Assembly: GCA_905373565.1 (NCBI GenBank)
Contig: CAJPTT010000003.1
Location: 1-21,975, forward strand
Length of the DNA stretch: 21,975 bases
Source of the DNA: an uncultured Treponema sp.
Lineage (GTDB): Bacteria; Spirochaetota; Spirochaetia; Treponematales; Treponemataceae
Direction: 5' to 3'
The notes under the pieces: model-generated
What the model saw: the letters and a program-made list of their open reading frames with translations, nothing else
The model's database searches: none
What the model was told of the DNA's origin: nothing
Made by a program: the position numbers and the translations under genes
Part shown: in pieces, positions 13,146-20,678 of the stretch
Layout: each line of letters starts with the position of its first letter
Numbering within the stretch: the stretch's first letter is position 1

Positions 13146-14186
13146 TTATTTCATTGTTTCTGCCGCTTTTCGAGAGATTTTATTCCAAACACCGGAAACG
13201 CCCATCGCTTTTTTTACGATTTTAAGCGTTTGTGCGGCTTCCGCCCGCATCTTCATCGTACCGTTGTAGATAATTTCGTCGACAAAGCCGCGTTTGGATG
13301 CATACATCGCACGCCGCTCTCGGATAGGCTCAAGGAAAGTATTTATCGCAGCTGCAAGTTTATCCTTTACTTCAACATCGCCGACTTTACCTTTCCGATA
13401 GCGTTCTTTTAAATCTTCAATTTCCGCCTTGTTTGGATTAAAGGCGTCATGGTAGATGAACACCGGATTCCCTTCCACAGTACCCGGAACATCGGCGCTG
13501 GTTCGGTTGGGATCGGTGTACATACTGCGCACTTTTTTTATCACCGTTTTTTCGTCGTCGCAGAGGAATATCGCATTGCCGAGGCTCTTCGACATCTTTG
13601 CTTGCCCGTCCGTACCGACAAGCGAGCCGCAATCGCTCACCATAACTTCCGGCAGCGGAAATACATCACCGTACATATAGTTAAACCGCTTTGCAATTTC
13701 CCGCGTCAATTCAACATGACTTTCGTTGTCCTTGCCGACCGGCACGAGATTTGCACGGGGCAGCAATATATCGGCGGCTTGCAATACCGGATAGCCGAGA
13801 AGCCCAAGCGGTAATTCGGAAAGGTGCGCTGCCTTTGCCATATCTTTTATGGAAGGGATACGCTGCAGACGCGGTACGGTAACAAGGTCGGAAAAGAATA
13901 GGTTAAGTTCACATACCTCCGGTACTGCCGACTGCAGATAAATGACTGATTTTTCAGGATCGATACCGCAGGCTAAATAATCCAGCGCCATTTGCCGCAC
14001 ATTATCGGCAAGTTCATCAATATATTGTTTTTCGGGTTTTGTTGTGAGCGTATGTAAATCCGCAATAATAAAAAAGCATTCAAATTCTTCTTGAAGTCGT
14101 ACGCGATTCCTAATCGAGCCGACGTAATGTCCCAGATGAAGATTCCCCGTAGGGCGATCACCTGTTAAAATTCGTTTTCTTTCCAT
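13146..14186 (-). CDS. trpS: Tryptophanyl-tRNA synthetase
   Basis: Class I aminoacyl-tRNA synthetase that charges tRNA-Trp with ATP and tryptophan. 346 aa, close to the usual 330-345. The HIGH motif appears as TGNLHLGHY (residues 13-21) and the KMSKS loop as AKMSKSLGN (196-204); DILLPRANLVPVGKD is the family's tryptophan/adenylate-binding stretch. No T-box leader is visible. There is no Shine-Dalgarno before the ATG; a -10-like hexamer ends 7 nt upstream, so the mRNA may be leaderless. Confidence 0.96.
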   Translation of the reverse strand: MERKRILTGDRPTGNLHLGHYVGSIRNRVRLQEEFECFFIIADLHTLTTKPEKQYIDELADNVRQMALDYLACGIDPEKSVIYLQSAVPEVCELNLFFSDLVTVPRLQRIPSIKDMAKAAHLSELPLGLLGYPVLQAADILLPRANLVPVGKDNESHVELTREIAKRFNYMYGDVFPLPEVMVSDCGSLVGTDGQAKMSKSLGNAIFLCDDEKTVIKKVRSMYTDPNRTSADVPGTVEGNPVFIYHDAFNPNKAEIEDLKERYRKGKVGDVEVKDKLAAAINTFLEPIRERRAMYASKRGFVDEIIYNGTMKMRAEAAQTLKIVKKAMGVSGVWNKISRKAAETMK

Positions 14187-14193
14187 AAAAAGA

Positions 14194-14223
14194 ATAGTAT
14201 CATGTTTATATTTAGCAATGCAA
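14194..14223 (-). promoter_or_regulatory. Putative trpS promoter (leaderless arrangement)
   Basis: On the minus strand: TTGCAT (14223-14218), an 18-nt spacer and TACTAT (14199-14194), then 7 nt to the trpS ATG. Both hexamers are partial matches. Confidence 0.4.
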
Positions 14224-14275
14224 GTGAGTGTAGGGCACCCGCGTTATAAAATATTTTCAGCGGTTGCCTTCCTTC

Positions 14276-14310
14276 TGTGCGAAATTTTGCTTAAAATTTC
14301 GCACATTTTT
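14276..14310 (+). terminator. Perfect 13-bp hairpin with T-tract in the trpS/GH31 spacer
   Basis: TGTGCGAAATTTT (14276-14288) / AAAATTTCGCACA (14293-14305), loop GCTT, followed by five Ts. It has the form of a plus-strand terminator, but no plus-strand gene ends before it. It could end a short unannotated transcript from 14200-14275 or insulate the glycosidase promoter. The rest of the 316-bp spacer (14187-14502) holds the trpS promoter, the GH31 promoter and the operator. Confidence 0.55.
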
Positions 14311-14415
14311 CCAGCAAAGGGGGAAACGCATCAGATAAAATAGATAAAAATCGCGGAAAAATTGAGACCGCCAACCATTGTACTTCCTTTACCCTGAGTT
14401 GACTTATGATTTTCA

Positions 14416-14444
14416 TTGACAAATCACTCGGCATAGTTTATAGT
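14416..14444 (+). promoter_or_regulatory. Promoter of the glycosidase gene
   Basis: Perfect TTGACA (14416-14421), a 17-nt spacer and TATAGT (14439-14444). The predicted start is near 14451, immediately before the palindromic operator. Confidence 0.75.
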
Positions 14445-14453
14445 TATTAAAGT

Positions 14454-14471
14454 AGGTTAATCGATTAACCT
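14454..14471. promoter_or_regulatory. Probable LacI-family operator
   Basis: AGGTTAATCGATTAACCT is a perfect 18-bp palindrome with a central CG, the form typical of LacI-family operators. It starts about 3 nt after the predicted transcription start, where a bound repressor would block the polymerase. The obvious candidate is the LacI-family protein encoded at 20679-21749. I found no second copy before the sugar-binding protein or lacI. Confidence 0.7.
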
Positions 14472-14502
14472 GTAGATAAACCGGCGAGGAATTTTGTTTA
14501 GT

Positions 14503-16908
14503 ATGACGGATGTTCAACATAAAGCCGCTTCGTGTTCCGCATATAATCCCTGTGCATCTGAAAAAGCAACGGTAACGGGTAAATGCTGGCGTTTCACGAT
14601 ACTTACATCAAAACTTATCCGCATGGAATACGCCCCTAACGGTGTTTTTGAAGACCGTGCAACGCAATTAGCGGTAAACCGTGCATTTCCTCCTGTTTCG
14701 TATCGTGTAACGGAAAGAGAGGGAACAGTCACCATCTCAACGGATGCTCTTACCGTCCGCTATAACGGTAAGCCTTTTACACCGGAAGGTTTATCGATTG
14801 AGCTTTGCAGCGCGCTTACTGCATACGGTGGGATATGGCATTATGGAGATAAAATTAATGCATTGGGCGGTACCTGCCGTACGTTGGACAAAACGGATGG
14901 AGCGGTTCCTCTAAAAGACGGTTTGATGTCCCGTAACGGTTTTTCCGTCATTGATGATAGCGGTTCTGCAACAATCGGCTGCGACGGTACTGTTAGTCCC
15001 CGTAGCTCAGGGGCTATTGATGTATACTTTTTTGGGTATAGTCATAATTATGCACAGGCGCTTTATGATTATTACCGCCTTTCCGGTTTTCCGCCGGCGC
15101 TTCCCCGTTTTGCGCTCGGTGCATGGTGGAGTAAATTCCATCGTTACTCCCACGAAGAATATCAATCGCTAATAGCCCGTTTTAAACGGGAAGATATACC
15201 TTTTTCAGTCGCCGTTTTGGATATGGATTGGCATATAACCGATATTCCGTCCGAATACGGAAGCGGCTGGACAGGTTATACATGGAATCGCAGCCTTTTC
15301 CCCGACCCGCAGGCATTTCTTGCGGAATTACACAAAAACGGAATGCATGTAACACTCAATGAACACCCGGCAGCGGGAGTGCGGCCCTGTGAGGCGCAGT
15401 ATAAAAACTTTTGTACTGCTATGGGGATGGATAGTTCACAAAAAGAAAGCATTCCATTTGATGCCGCAAATACGGTCTTTATGGATGCTTATTTTCGCCT
15501 CCTGCACGATACGGAAGAAGAACACGGCGTTGATTTTTGGTGGATCGATTGGCAACAAACAGGAGGCTCAAGCGTACAAGGCATTGATCCTCTGTGGATG
15601 CTCAACCGTTTGCATTTTCTCAACAATCAGAGAAGCGGAAAAAGAGCATTAATTCTTTCGCGTTATGCAGGTTTAGGAAGCCATCGCTATCCTGTCGGGT
15701 TTTCAGGCGATACCCATGCAACATGGAATGCTTTGCATTTTCAGCCGTATTTTACAGCGGCGGCGGCGGATGCCGGTTTCGGTTGGTGGAGTCATGACAT
15801 CGGCGGACATATGCACGGTATCAAAAGCGATGAACTTGCTGTCAGATGGGTGCAGTTCGGAGTATTTTCTCCGATATTCCGCATACACGGCAGCGATAAT
15901 CCCTTCAACGAAAAAGAACCTTGGCACTACCCCGCCGAATACGGAAACATCATAAAAAGGTTTATCAGACTAAGGCATGCGCTTGTCCCCTACTTGCATA
16001 CAATGAATATCCGATATGCCCGTGAAGGGATGCCGCTCATTACGCCGCTGTATTATAGTTCCGGCGAACGGAACGAAGCATACGAACATGATAACGAATA
16101 CCGATTCGGCAACCTGATGATAGCAGCGCCCATTACAACCCCGATGAATACCGCATTAAAAATGGGTAAAACATGTGTATGGCTGCCTGAAGGGATGTGG
16201 TATGATTTTTTTTCAGCTTATATCTATAAAGGCAATCGGACGCTAACCGTTTTTCGGCCGCTTGATACAATTCCGGTATTTGTTTGCGCAGGAGCCATTG
16301 TTCCGCTTGTTGCCGACAGATGTATAAAAAATGATGTGTCAAATCCTGAAGCGCTTGATATCCGTGTTTATTGCGGCCGGTGCGGTTCGTTTATTATGAT
16401 CGAGGATGACGGATTAACTCAAAACAGTTCCGAAGTACATACCATATTTACATGGAATGAATACGAAAATAAAACAGCCTGCTTTGATATTCATGCGCGG
16501 GGAACTGTTTCACTTGTCCCGCAAGAACGTACGTTTTCAATCAATTTCATCGGTATAATGGATACGGAAGATATTATCGTGGACATTAACGGAAAAACTG
16601 TCGCATACGAAAAAAACTATGATGTATGTTCTCAGACGCTTACCGTTATGCCTGCATTTTCCAATTCTGAAAGAATTATACAAATGCGCATAGCATTCCA
16701 AATGATGAAACCGGTACACAAGAACAATACGGACGAGACGCTTTTTAACATGTTGCGGCAGGCACAAATTACCTTTGATTTAAAGGATGCTATTTGGCGT
16801 AAATGGCAAGAAACCCATGATGTCGGCATTTTTTGCGGCGAACTTGCAGCATTAGAAATTGATGCGGATTTAAATGCGCTCATCATAGAGCTGCTGACCG
16901 CATACTAG
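14503..16908 (+). CDS. Glycoside hydrolase family 31 (alpha-glucosidase-like)
   Basis: Predicted retaining alpha-glycosidase, about 801 aa, with no signal peptide, so it should act in the cytoplasm on imported oligosaccharide. Seen: an N-terminal beta-sandwich, then the GH31 barrel from about residue 200 (LPRFALGAWWSKFHRYS). The nucleophile is Asp349 in WWIDWQQ, the acid/base Asp403 is in FSGDTHATW, and WWSHDIGGH and FSPIFRIHGS are further GH31 active-site segments. A beta-domain and a C-terminal extension of about 100 residues follow. Two starts are possible: TTG 14494, only 3 nt after GAGGA, or ATG 14503, 12 nt after it; I chose the ATG. It lies under a strong promoter with a palindromic operator. 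Exact linkage specificity (maltose, isomaltose, xyloside) cannot be told. Confidence 0.9.
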   Translation: MTDVQHKAASCSAYNPCASEKATVTGKCWRFTILTSKLIRMEYAPNGVFEDRATQLAVNRAFPPVSYRVTEREGTVTISTDALTVRYNGKPFTPEGLSIELCSALTAYGGIWHYGDKINALGGTCRTLDKTDGAVPLKDGLMSRNGFSVIDDSGSATIGCDGTVSPRSSGAIDVYFFGYSHNYAQALYDYYRLSGFPPALPRFALGAWWSKFHRYSHEEYQSLIARFKREDIPFSVAVLDMDWHITDIPSEYGSGWTGYTWNRSLFPDPQAFLAELHKNGMHVTLNEHPAAGVRPCEAQYKNFCTAMGMDSSQKESIPFDAANTVFMDAYFRLLHDTEEEHGVDFWWIDWQQTGGSSVQGIDPLWMLNRLHFLNNQRSGKRALILSRYAGLGSHRYPVGFSGDTHATWNALHFQPYFTAAAADAGFGWWSHDIGGHMHGIKSDELAVRWVQFGVFSPIFRIHGSDNPFNEKEPWHYPAEYGNIIKRFIRLRHALVPYLHTMNIRYAREGMPLITPLYYSSGERNEAYEHDNEYRFGNLMIAAPITTPMNTALKMGKTCVWLPEGMWYDFFSAYIYKGNRTLTVFRPLDTIPVFVCAGAIVPLVADRCIKNDVSNPEALDIRVYCGRCGSFIMIEDDGLTQNSSEVHTIFTWNEYENKTACFDIHARGTVSLVPQERTFSINFIGIMDTEDIIVDINGKTVAYEKNYDVCSQTLTVMPAFSNSERIIQMRIAFQMMKPVHKNNTDETLFNMLRQAQITFDLKDAIWRKWQETHDVGIFCGELAALEIDADLNALIIELLTAY

Positions 16909-16941
16909 CGGACGAATTTCTCGCGGAATATGATTAAACCC

Positions 16942-17059
16942 GTTCGGAAACTTCCGTTTCGGAACAGGTTACCTTTAAAATGCGAGGTTCTAAATCGTAC
17001 TATCTGTACAATTTAGAACTCGTAGACCTGTTCGACAATCCAGTTATCGAACAGGTCTA
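16942..17059 (+). repeat. Three abutting inverted repeats between GH31 and the binding protein
   Basis: Hairpin 1, 16942-16965: GTTCGGAAAC / GTTTCGGAAC with loop TTCC, 9 of 10 pairs. Hairpin 2, 16983-17022: 17-bp stem beginning CGAG(G)TTCTAAAT and closing ATTTAGAACTCG, with one bulge and one mismatch, loop TATCT. Hairpin 3, 17023-17059: perfect 13-bp TAGACCTGTTCGA / TCGAACAGGTCTA with an 11-nt loop. None has a T-tract. ACCTGTTC (17026-17033) can pair either with GAACAGGT at 17049-17056 or with GAACAGGT at 16962-16969. A 96-codon frame that reads across this region is not credible as a gene. Confidence 0.75.
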
Positions 17060-17113
17060 TTGTCCGCAAGAATATAACGGGAGCCTTTTAAAATACCGAA
17101 AGGTTTCTTATTT

Positions 17114-17133
17114 TTACACCTTGTGTAAGGAGG
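17114..17133 (+). promoter_or_regulatory. Small palindrome abutting the Shine-Dalgarno of the binding-protein gene
   Basis: TTACAC-CTT-GTGTAA (17114-17128) runs into AAGGAGG (17127-17133). The AAGGAGG lies 6 nt before ATG 17140 and so decides that start over ATG 17134. CCTT (17119-17122) could also pair with AAGG and partly hide the ribosome-binding site. Confidence 0.5.
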
Positions 17134-17139
17134 ATGTTT

Positions 17140-18396
17140 ATGAAAAGAACTCTTTTAACGGCAGCTTTGCTTATCGTAGGAGCAGCGCTGATCTTTTTTG
17201 CAGTACAGGCAACAAAGAAAACCGGCAAAAACGAAACGCAAGCGGTGCAACCGGCAGCGGAAACAGCTGAGTTGAAGATATGGACGCTTCAAGAAGAAAC
17301 TGAAATTACACAACAAATGTGCGCCTTATTTGCAGAAAAGCATCCTGATTACAATCTGACGTTTACCTATGCTGTGATGGGAAATGCGGATTCTATCGAT
17401 GCGCTTAAAAAAGATGCGGACGTAGCTGCGGATGTCTTTATGTTTCCCTCAGGCGGTATCCCTGAACTTGTGGAAGCGGGGTTGATTTACCCTATTACTA
17501 TGAATACGGATGTGTTGCAGGAACGGTACGGCGAAGCCGCGATTAAAAGCTGCTCGTACAAAGGCCGTCTCTACGGCATTCCCATAACGTCGAATTCATG
17601 GTTTATGTATTACAATAAAAGTATGTATACGCCGGAGGAAGTTACGTCGCTTGAAAAAATGATGCAAAAAGATTTGGGAAAAAACGTAAAAAATTTTTCT
17701 TGCGCAATAGCAAACAGCTGGTATATGGAAGCGTTCTTTTATGCGCTCGGAGGCACACTCTATGGGGTAAACGGGGATGATCCTTCTCAATGCTCTTGGA
17801 ATGACGCCGACGGTTTTAGAGCGGGAGAATATCTTATTGATTTAGCGGCTAATCCTCGCTATGTAGAAGATGCGGACGGACTTGCGAACGCTCTTATTGC
17901 AGAAGGAAAACTTGGAGCACTCTGTTCCGGTACATGGTCGGCAAAAACGCTTAAAGAAGCGCTCGGAGAAAATTATGCCGCAGTAAAACTGCCGGTCATT
18001 ACCGTCGGCGGAAATGAATATCAGCTCCGTAATTTTGTTGATTTTAGGGCAACCGGCGTTAAATCCGGTACAAAGTACCCGAAAATTGCAATGGAACTTG
18101 CTCAATGGCTTGGTTCCGAAGAGTGCCAACTCATGCGTTTTAAAGAAAATTACACGCCGCCGACTGTAAAAGCGCTTGCAGTAAACCCCATTGTCTTGGA
18201 AAGTCCCGAAGCGGCAGCGCTTGCAGATCAAACAAATTATGCCGTTCCCCAGCCGACGACTTCAAAACTGGCGGATTATTGGACGCCTGCCGCAGCATTC
18301 GGTTCGGGGATTGTAAACGGAAAAATTACCCGTTCAAATCTGCAAGAAAATCTTGATGCAATGGTAAAAGGATTTACCGATTCACTTTCCCAATAA
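17140..18396 (+). CDS. Sugar ABC transporter substrate-binding protein (family 1, MalE-like)
   Basis: About 418 aa, periplasmic capture of a sugar or oligosaccharide for the two permeases that follow. The N-terminus is a clear export signal: MKRTLL, a hydrophobic core LIVGAALIFFAV, then VQA before TKKTG. There is no lipobox Cys, so a signal-peptidase I site (VQA) or an uncleaved anchor is likelier than a lipoprotein. The mature part starts with LKIWTLQEETEI and has the bilobal family 1 pattern: ADVFMFPSGGIPELVEAG, YGIPITSNSWFMYYNK, GKLGALCSGTWSA and a C-terminal ENLDAMVKGF. ATG 17140 is chosen because AAGGAGG is 6 nt upstream. malF starts 20 nt after its stop, so this is an operon. Confidence 0.9.
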   Translation: MKRTLLTAALLIVGAALIFFAVQATKKTGKNETQAVQPAAETAELKIWTLQEETEITQQMCALFAEKHPDYNLTFTYAVMGNADSIDALKKDADVAADVFMFPSGGIPELVEAGLIYPITMNTDVLQERYGEAAIKSCSYKGRLYGIPITSNSWFMYYNKSMYTPEEVTSLEKMMQKDLGKNVKNFSCAIANSWYMEAFFYALGGTLYGVNGDDPSQCSWNDADGFRAGEYLIDLAANPRYVEDADGLANALIAEGKLGALCSGTWSAKTLKEALGENYAAVKLPVITVGGNEYQLRNFVDFRATGVKSGTKYPKIAMELAQWLGSEECQLMRFKENYTPPTVKALAVNPIVLESPEAAALADQTNYAVPQPTTSKLADYWTPAAAFGSGIVNGKITRSNLQENLDAMVKGFTDSLSQ

Positions 18397-18416
18397 AGAG
18401 CTATTTGGAAGTTTAC

Positions 18417-19742
18417 ATGCAAATAAACCATAAGGTTCCGTTCATTTCCTATGTAGTAATGGGGGCAGGCTGTATTACCTCCGGTCAAATCGGAAGAGGA
18501 CTTTGCTTTTTTTCAGCAGAGTTATGCTTCATTATCTATATGGTTCTGACCGGTTGGCGCAGCCTTGCAGGACTCATCACACTTGGTACCCATCAGCAGC
18601 AGATGGTGTACAACGGGACAACAGGGCTGATGGAGGTTATACGCGGAGATAATTCCATGCGTATGCTTCTTTCGGGAATTGCGGCTCTTACCGTATGTGT
18701 GCTGTTTTTGCGACTGTACTATGCTTCAATACAGCTGCAGCGGAGTGATATAAAGTTAAAAGAAAACGGAAAAAAACTGCCGTCTTTTAAAGAAGATATC
18801 GCCTCTCTGCTTAACGGCAATCTTCATCGGACATTACTTTTTATCCCGTTCACGGGACTGACGCTTTTTACCGTTATTCCGCTTGTCTATATGGTTCTCA
18901 TGGCATTTACCAATTATGACGTACACCATCAGCCTCCCGGCAATCTGTTTACATGGGTCGGTCTTGAGAATTTTAAGACGCTTTTACTATCCGGCAGCAA
19001 AATTGCACGTACTTTTTGGCCCATATTCAGTTGGACAATCATTTGGGCATTTTGTGCGACTTTTTCCTGTTACTTCGGCGGCATGGCGCTTGCGCTCCTC
19101 ATCAATATGAAAGGAATAAAATTCAAAAAGTTTTGGCGAAGTCTGTTTGTCGTTTCAATTGCCGTTCCGTCCTTTGTTTCGCTTTTGATTATCAGAGTCA
19201 TGCTTCAACCGAGCGGCGCAGTGAATATTCTTCTCCAAGAGGCCGGTTTTATCACAAAAGCCTTGCCGTTTTTTACCGAACCGCTATGGGCTCGGGTGAC
19301 GGTTATCGTGGTGAATATGTGGGTAGGCATTCCTTTCTCAATGCTGATCACGACAGGATTATTGTACAACATTCCGGCGGAATTGTATGAGAGCGCACGA
19401 ATGGACGGAGCAGGCGCATTGAGGCAGTTTATCCATATCACTATGCCGTATATGTTTTTTTCGACTGGCCCGTATCTTATTTCAAACTTTATCGCAAATA
19501 TCAACAATTTCAATGCTGTTTATTTTCTGACAGGCGGAGGACCTGCTACTCTTGAATACTTTAAAGGGGCGGGGAAAACCGATTTACTGGTTACATGGCT
19601 GTTTAAACTCACCGTTGACAGCAAAGATTATTGCTATGCAGCCGCAATCGGTATTGTCATTTTTACCGTTTCGGCATTGCTTTCCAGTATTATTTACCGC
19701 CGAAGCGCTGCATACGTAAATGAAGGAGCTTTTCAGGTATGA
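18417..19742 (+). CDS. Sugar ABC transporter permease, MalF-type
   Basis: Inner-membrane permease, about 441 aa, pairing with the following MalG-type protein to form the import channel. The first 120 residues contain two or three extra membrane segments (around SYVVMGAGC, LCFFSAELCFIIYMVL and SGIAALTVCVLFL), as in long MalF proteins. After a basic linker the core binding-protein-dependent permease domain begins at LLFIPFTGLTLFTVIP. The cytoplasmic EAA loop that docks the ATPase is visible as ESARMDGAGALRQFIHITMP. The ATG at 18417, with GGAAG 5 nt upstream, is preferred over TTG 18405. The stop overlaps the malG start (ATGA), which indicates translational coupling. Confidence 0.9.
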   Translation: MQINHKVPFISYVVMGAGCITSGQIGRGLCFFSAELCFIIYMVLTGWRSLAGLITLGTHQQQMVYNGTTGLMEVIRGDNSMRMLLSGIAALTVCVLFLRLYYASIQLQRSDIKLKENGKKLPSFKEDIASLLNGNLHRTLLFIPFTGLTLFTVIPLVYMVLMAFTNYDVHHQPPGNLFTWVGLENFKTLLLSGSKIARTFWPIFSWTIIWAFCATFSCYFGGMALALLINMKGIKFKKFWRSLFVVSIAVPSFVSLLIIRVMLQPSGAVNILLQEAGFITKALPFFTEPLWARVTVIVVNMWVGIPFSMLITTGLLYNIPAELYESARMDGAGALRQFIHITMPYMFFSTGPYLISNFIANINNFNAVYFLTGGGPATLEYFKGAGKTDLLVTWLFKLTVDSKDYCYAAAIGIVIFTVSALLSSIIYRRSAAYVNEGAFQV

Positions 19743-20569
19743 GAAAACCGAAGATTCAAATCGGGTATATTCCGCTGATATGTCTTGCCGTGATATGGCT
19801 CTTCCCGATTGCATGGATTGTGCTTATTTCATTTCGGGCAGAAGCGGGATCCTATACATCCTATTTTTTACCGAAACGTTTTACCTTCGCCAACTATTAT
19901 ACGCTTCTTACCGACACAACAAGGTTTAAGTATATTCGATGGTTTTTGAATACGCTGGCGGTTGCTTCTGCATCATGTATATTATCGGCGTTCATCGTGC
20001 TTTCAACGGCGTTTACGCTTTCACGGCTCCGATTTGCGGGGCGTAAGCTCATTATGAATGCACTGCTTGTTCTCGGTATGTTTCCCGGTTTTATGTCGAT
20101 GATTGCGGTGTATTATGTACTCAAAGGGATCGGGCTTGCCCAATCGCTTGCGGCGCTTGTTCTGGTATACGGGGGCGGCGCATCGCTCGGATATTATGTG
20201 GCAAAAGGATACTTTGATACCATTCCCCGCTCTATAGACGAAGCTGCGCGGCTTGACGGGGCAACGGAATGGCATATTTTTACAAAAATAACGATTCCCA
20301 TCGCAAAACCTATTATCATCTACACAATACTTACATCATTTATGGCTCCATGGGCGGACTTTATTTTCCCGCGGGTCATATTGGGCGATAAGTATGATAA
20401 TTATACAATCGCACTGGGCCTTTATACCATGCTTGAGCGGGGAAACATAGAAACATGGTACACACGGTTTGCTGCCGGTGCGGTTTTGGTCTCTATTCCG
20501 ATTACGATCTTATTTATGTATATGCAGAAGTATTATATTGAAGGAACCGCAGGCGCAACAAAAGGATAA
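19739..20569 (+). CDS. Sugar ABC transporter permease, MalG-type
   Basis: 276 aa, the usual length for MalG, six predicted membrane segments beginning with IPLICLAVIWLFPIAWIVLI. The periplasmic and core parts include WFLNTLAVA, FTLSRLRFAGR and FPGFMSMIAVYYVL; the EAA loop reads DEAARLDGATEWHIFTKITIP and contacts an ABC ATPase. The ATG overlaps the malF stop by 4 bp. No ATPase gene follows: the next gene is a LacI-family regulator. The ATPase must be a shared MsmX/MalK-type protein encoded elsewhere. The substrate is probably the same oligosaccharide handled by the upstream GH31 enzyme, by context only. Confidence 0.92.
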   Translation: MRKPKIQIGYIPLICLAVIWLFPIAWIVLISFRAEAGSYTSYFLPKRFTFANYYTLLTDTTRFKYIRWFLNTLAVASASCILSAFIVLSTAFTLSRLRFAGRKLIMNALLVLGMFPGFMSMIAVYYVLKGIGLAQSLAALVLVYGGGASLGYYVAKGYFDTIPRSIDEAARLDGATEWHIFTKITIPIAKPIIIYTILTSFMAPWADFIFPRVILGDKYDNYTIALGLYTMLERGNIETWYTRFAAGAVLVSIPITILFMYMQKYYIEGTAGATKG

Positions 20570-20581
20570 CGGTGTAATCAA

Positions 20582-20624
20582 TCCCTGCGCAGAGCGCTGC
20601 AGGGAAACGGCGGGTATTAAACCC
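20582..20624 (+). repeat. Hairpin pair after malG
   Basis: TCCCTGC (20582-20588) / GCAGGGA (20599-20605), then GGGT (20612-20615) / ACCC (20621-20624) around ATTAA. There is no T-tract, so it is at best a weak terminator or a transcript-stabilising structure. Confidence 0.5.
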
Positions 20625-20641
20625 TCGTATACTGAAGCCGT

Positions 20642-20670
20642 TTGAATAACGAAGCAAAAGAAAGTATAAT
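20642..20670 (+). promoter_or_regulatory. Putative lacI promoter (leaderless arrangement)
   Basis: TTGAAT (20642-20647), a 17-nt spacer and a perfect TATAAT (20665-20670), then 8 nt to ATG 20679. No Shine-Dalgarno lies between. The regulator thus seems to have its own promoter separate from the permease operon. Confidence 0.6.
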
Positions 20671-20678
20671 ACACATGC

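Noticed and set aside
14186..14310. T-box leader for trpS
   Set aside because: The trpS promoter appears to lie within 40 bp of the start codon, and no T-box motif or specifier loop is visible.
16942..17139. Known riboswitch before the binding-protein gene
   Set aside because: The hairpins match no riboswitch core I know, and no ligand-binding consensus is visible.
16980..17270. 96-codon frame across the hairpin region
   Set aside because: It reads through inverted repeats and overlaps the start of the binding-protein gene in another frame.
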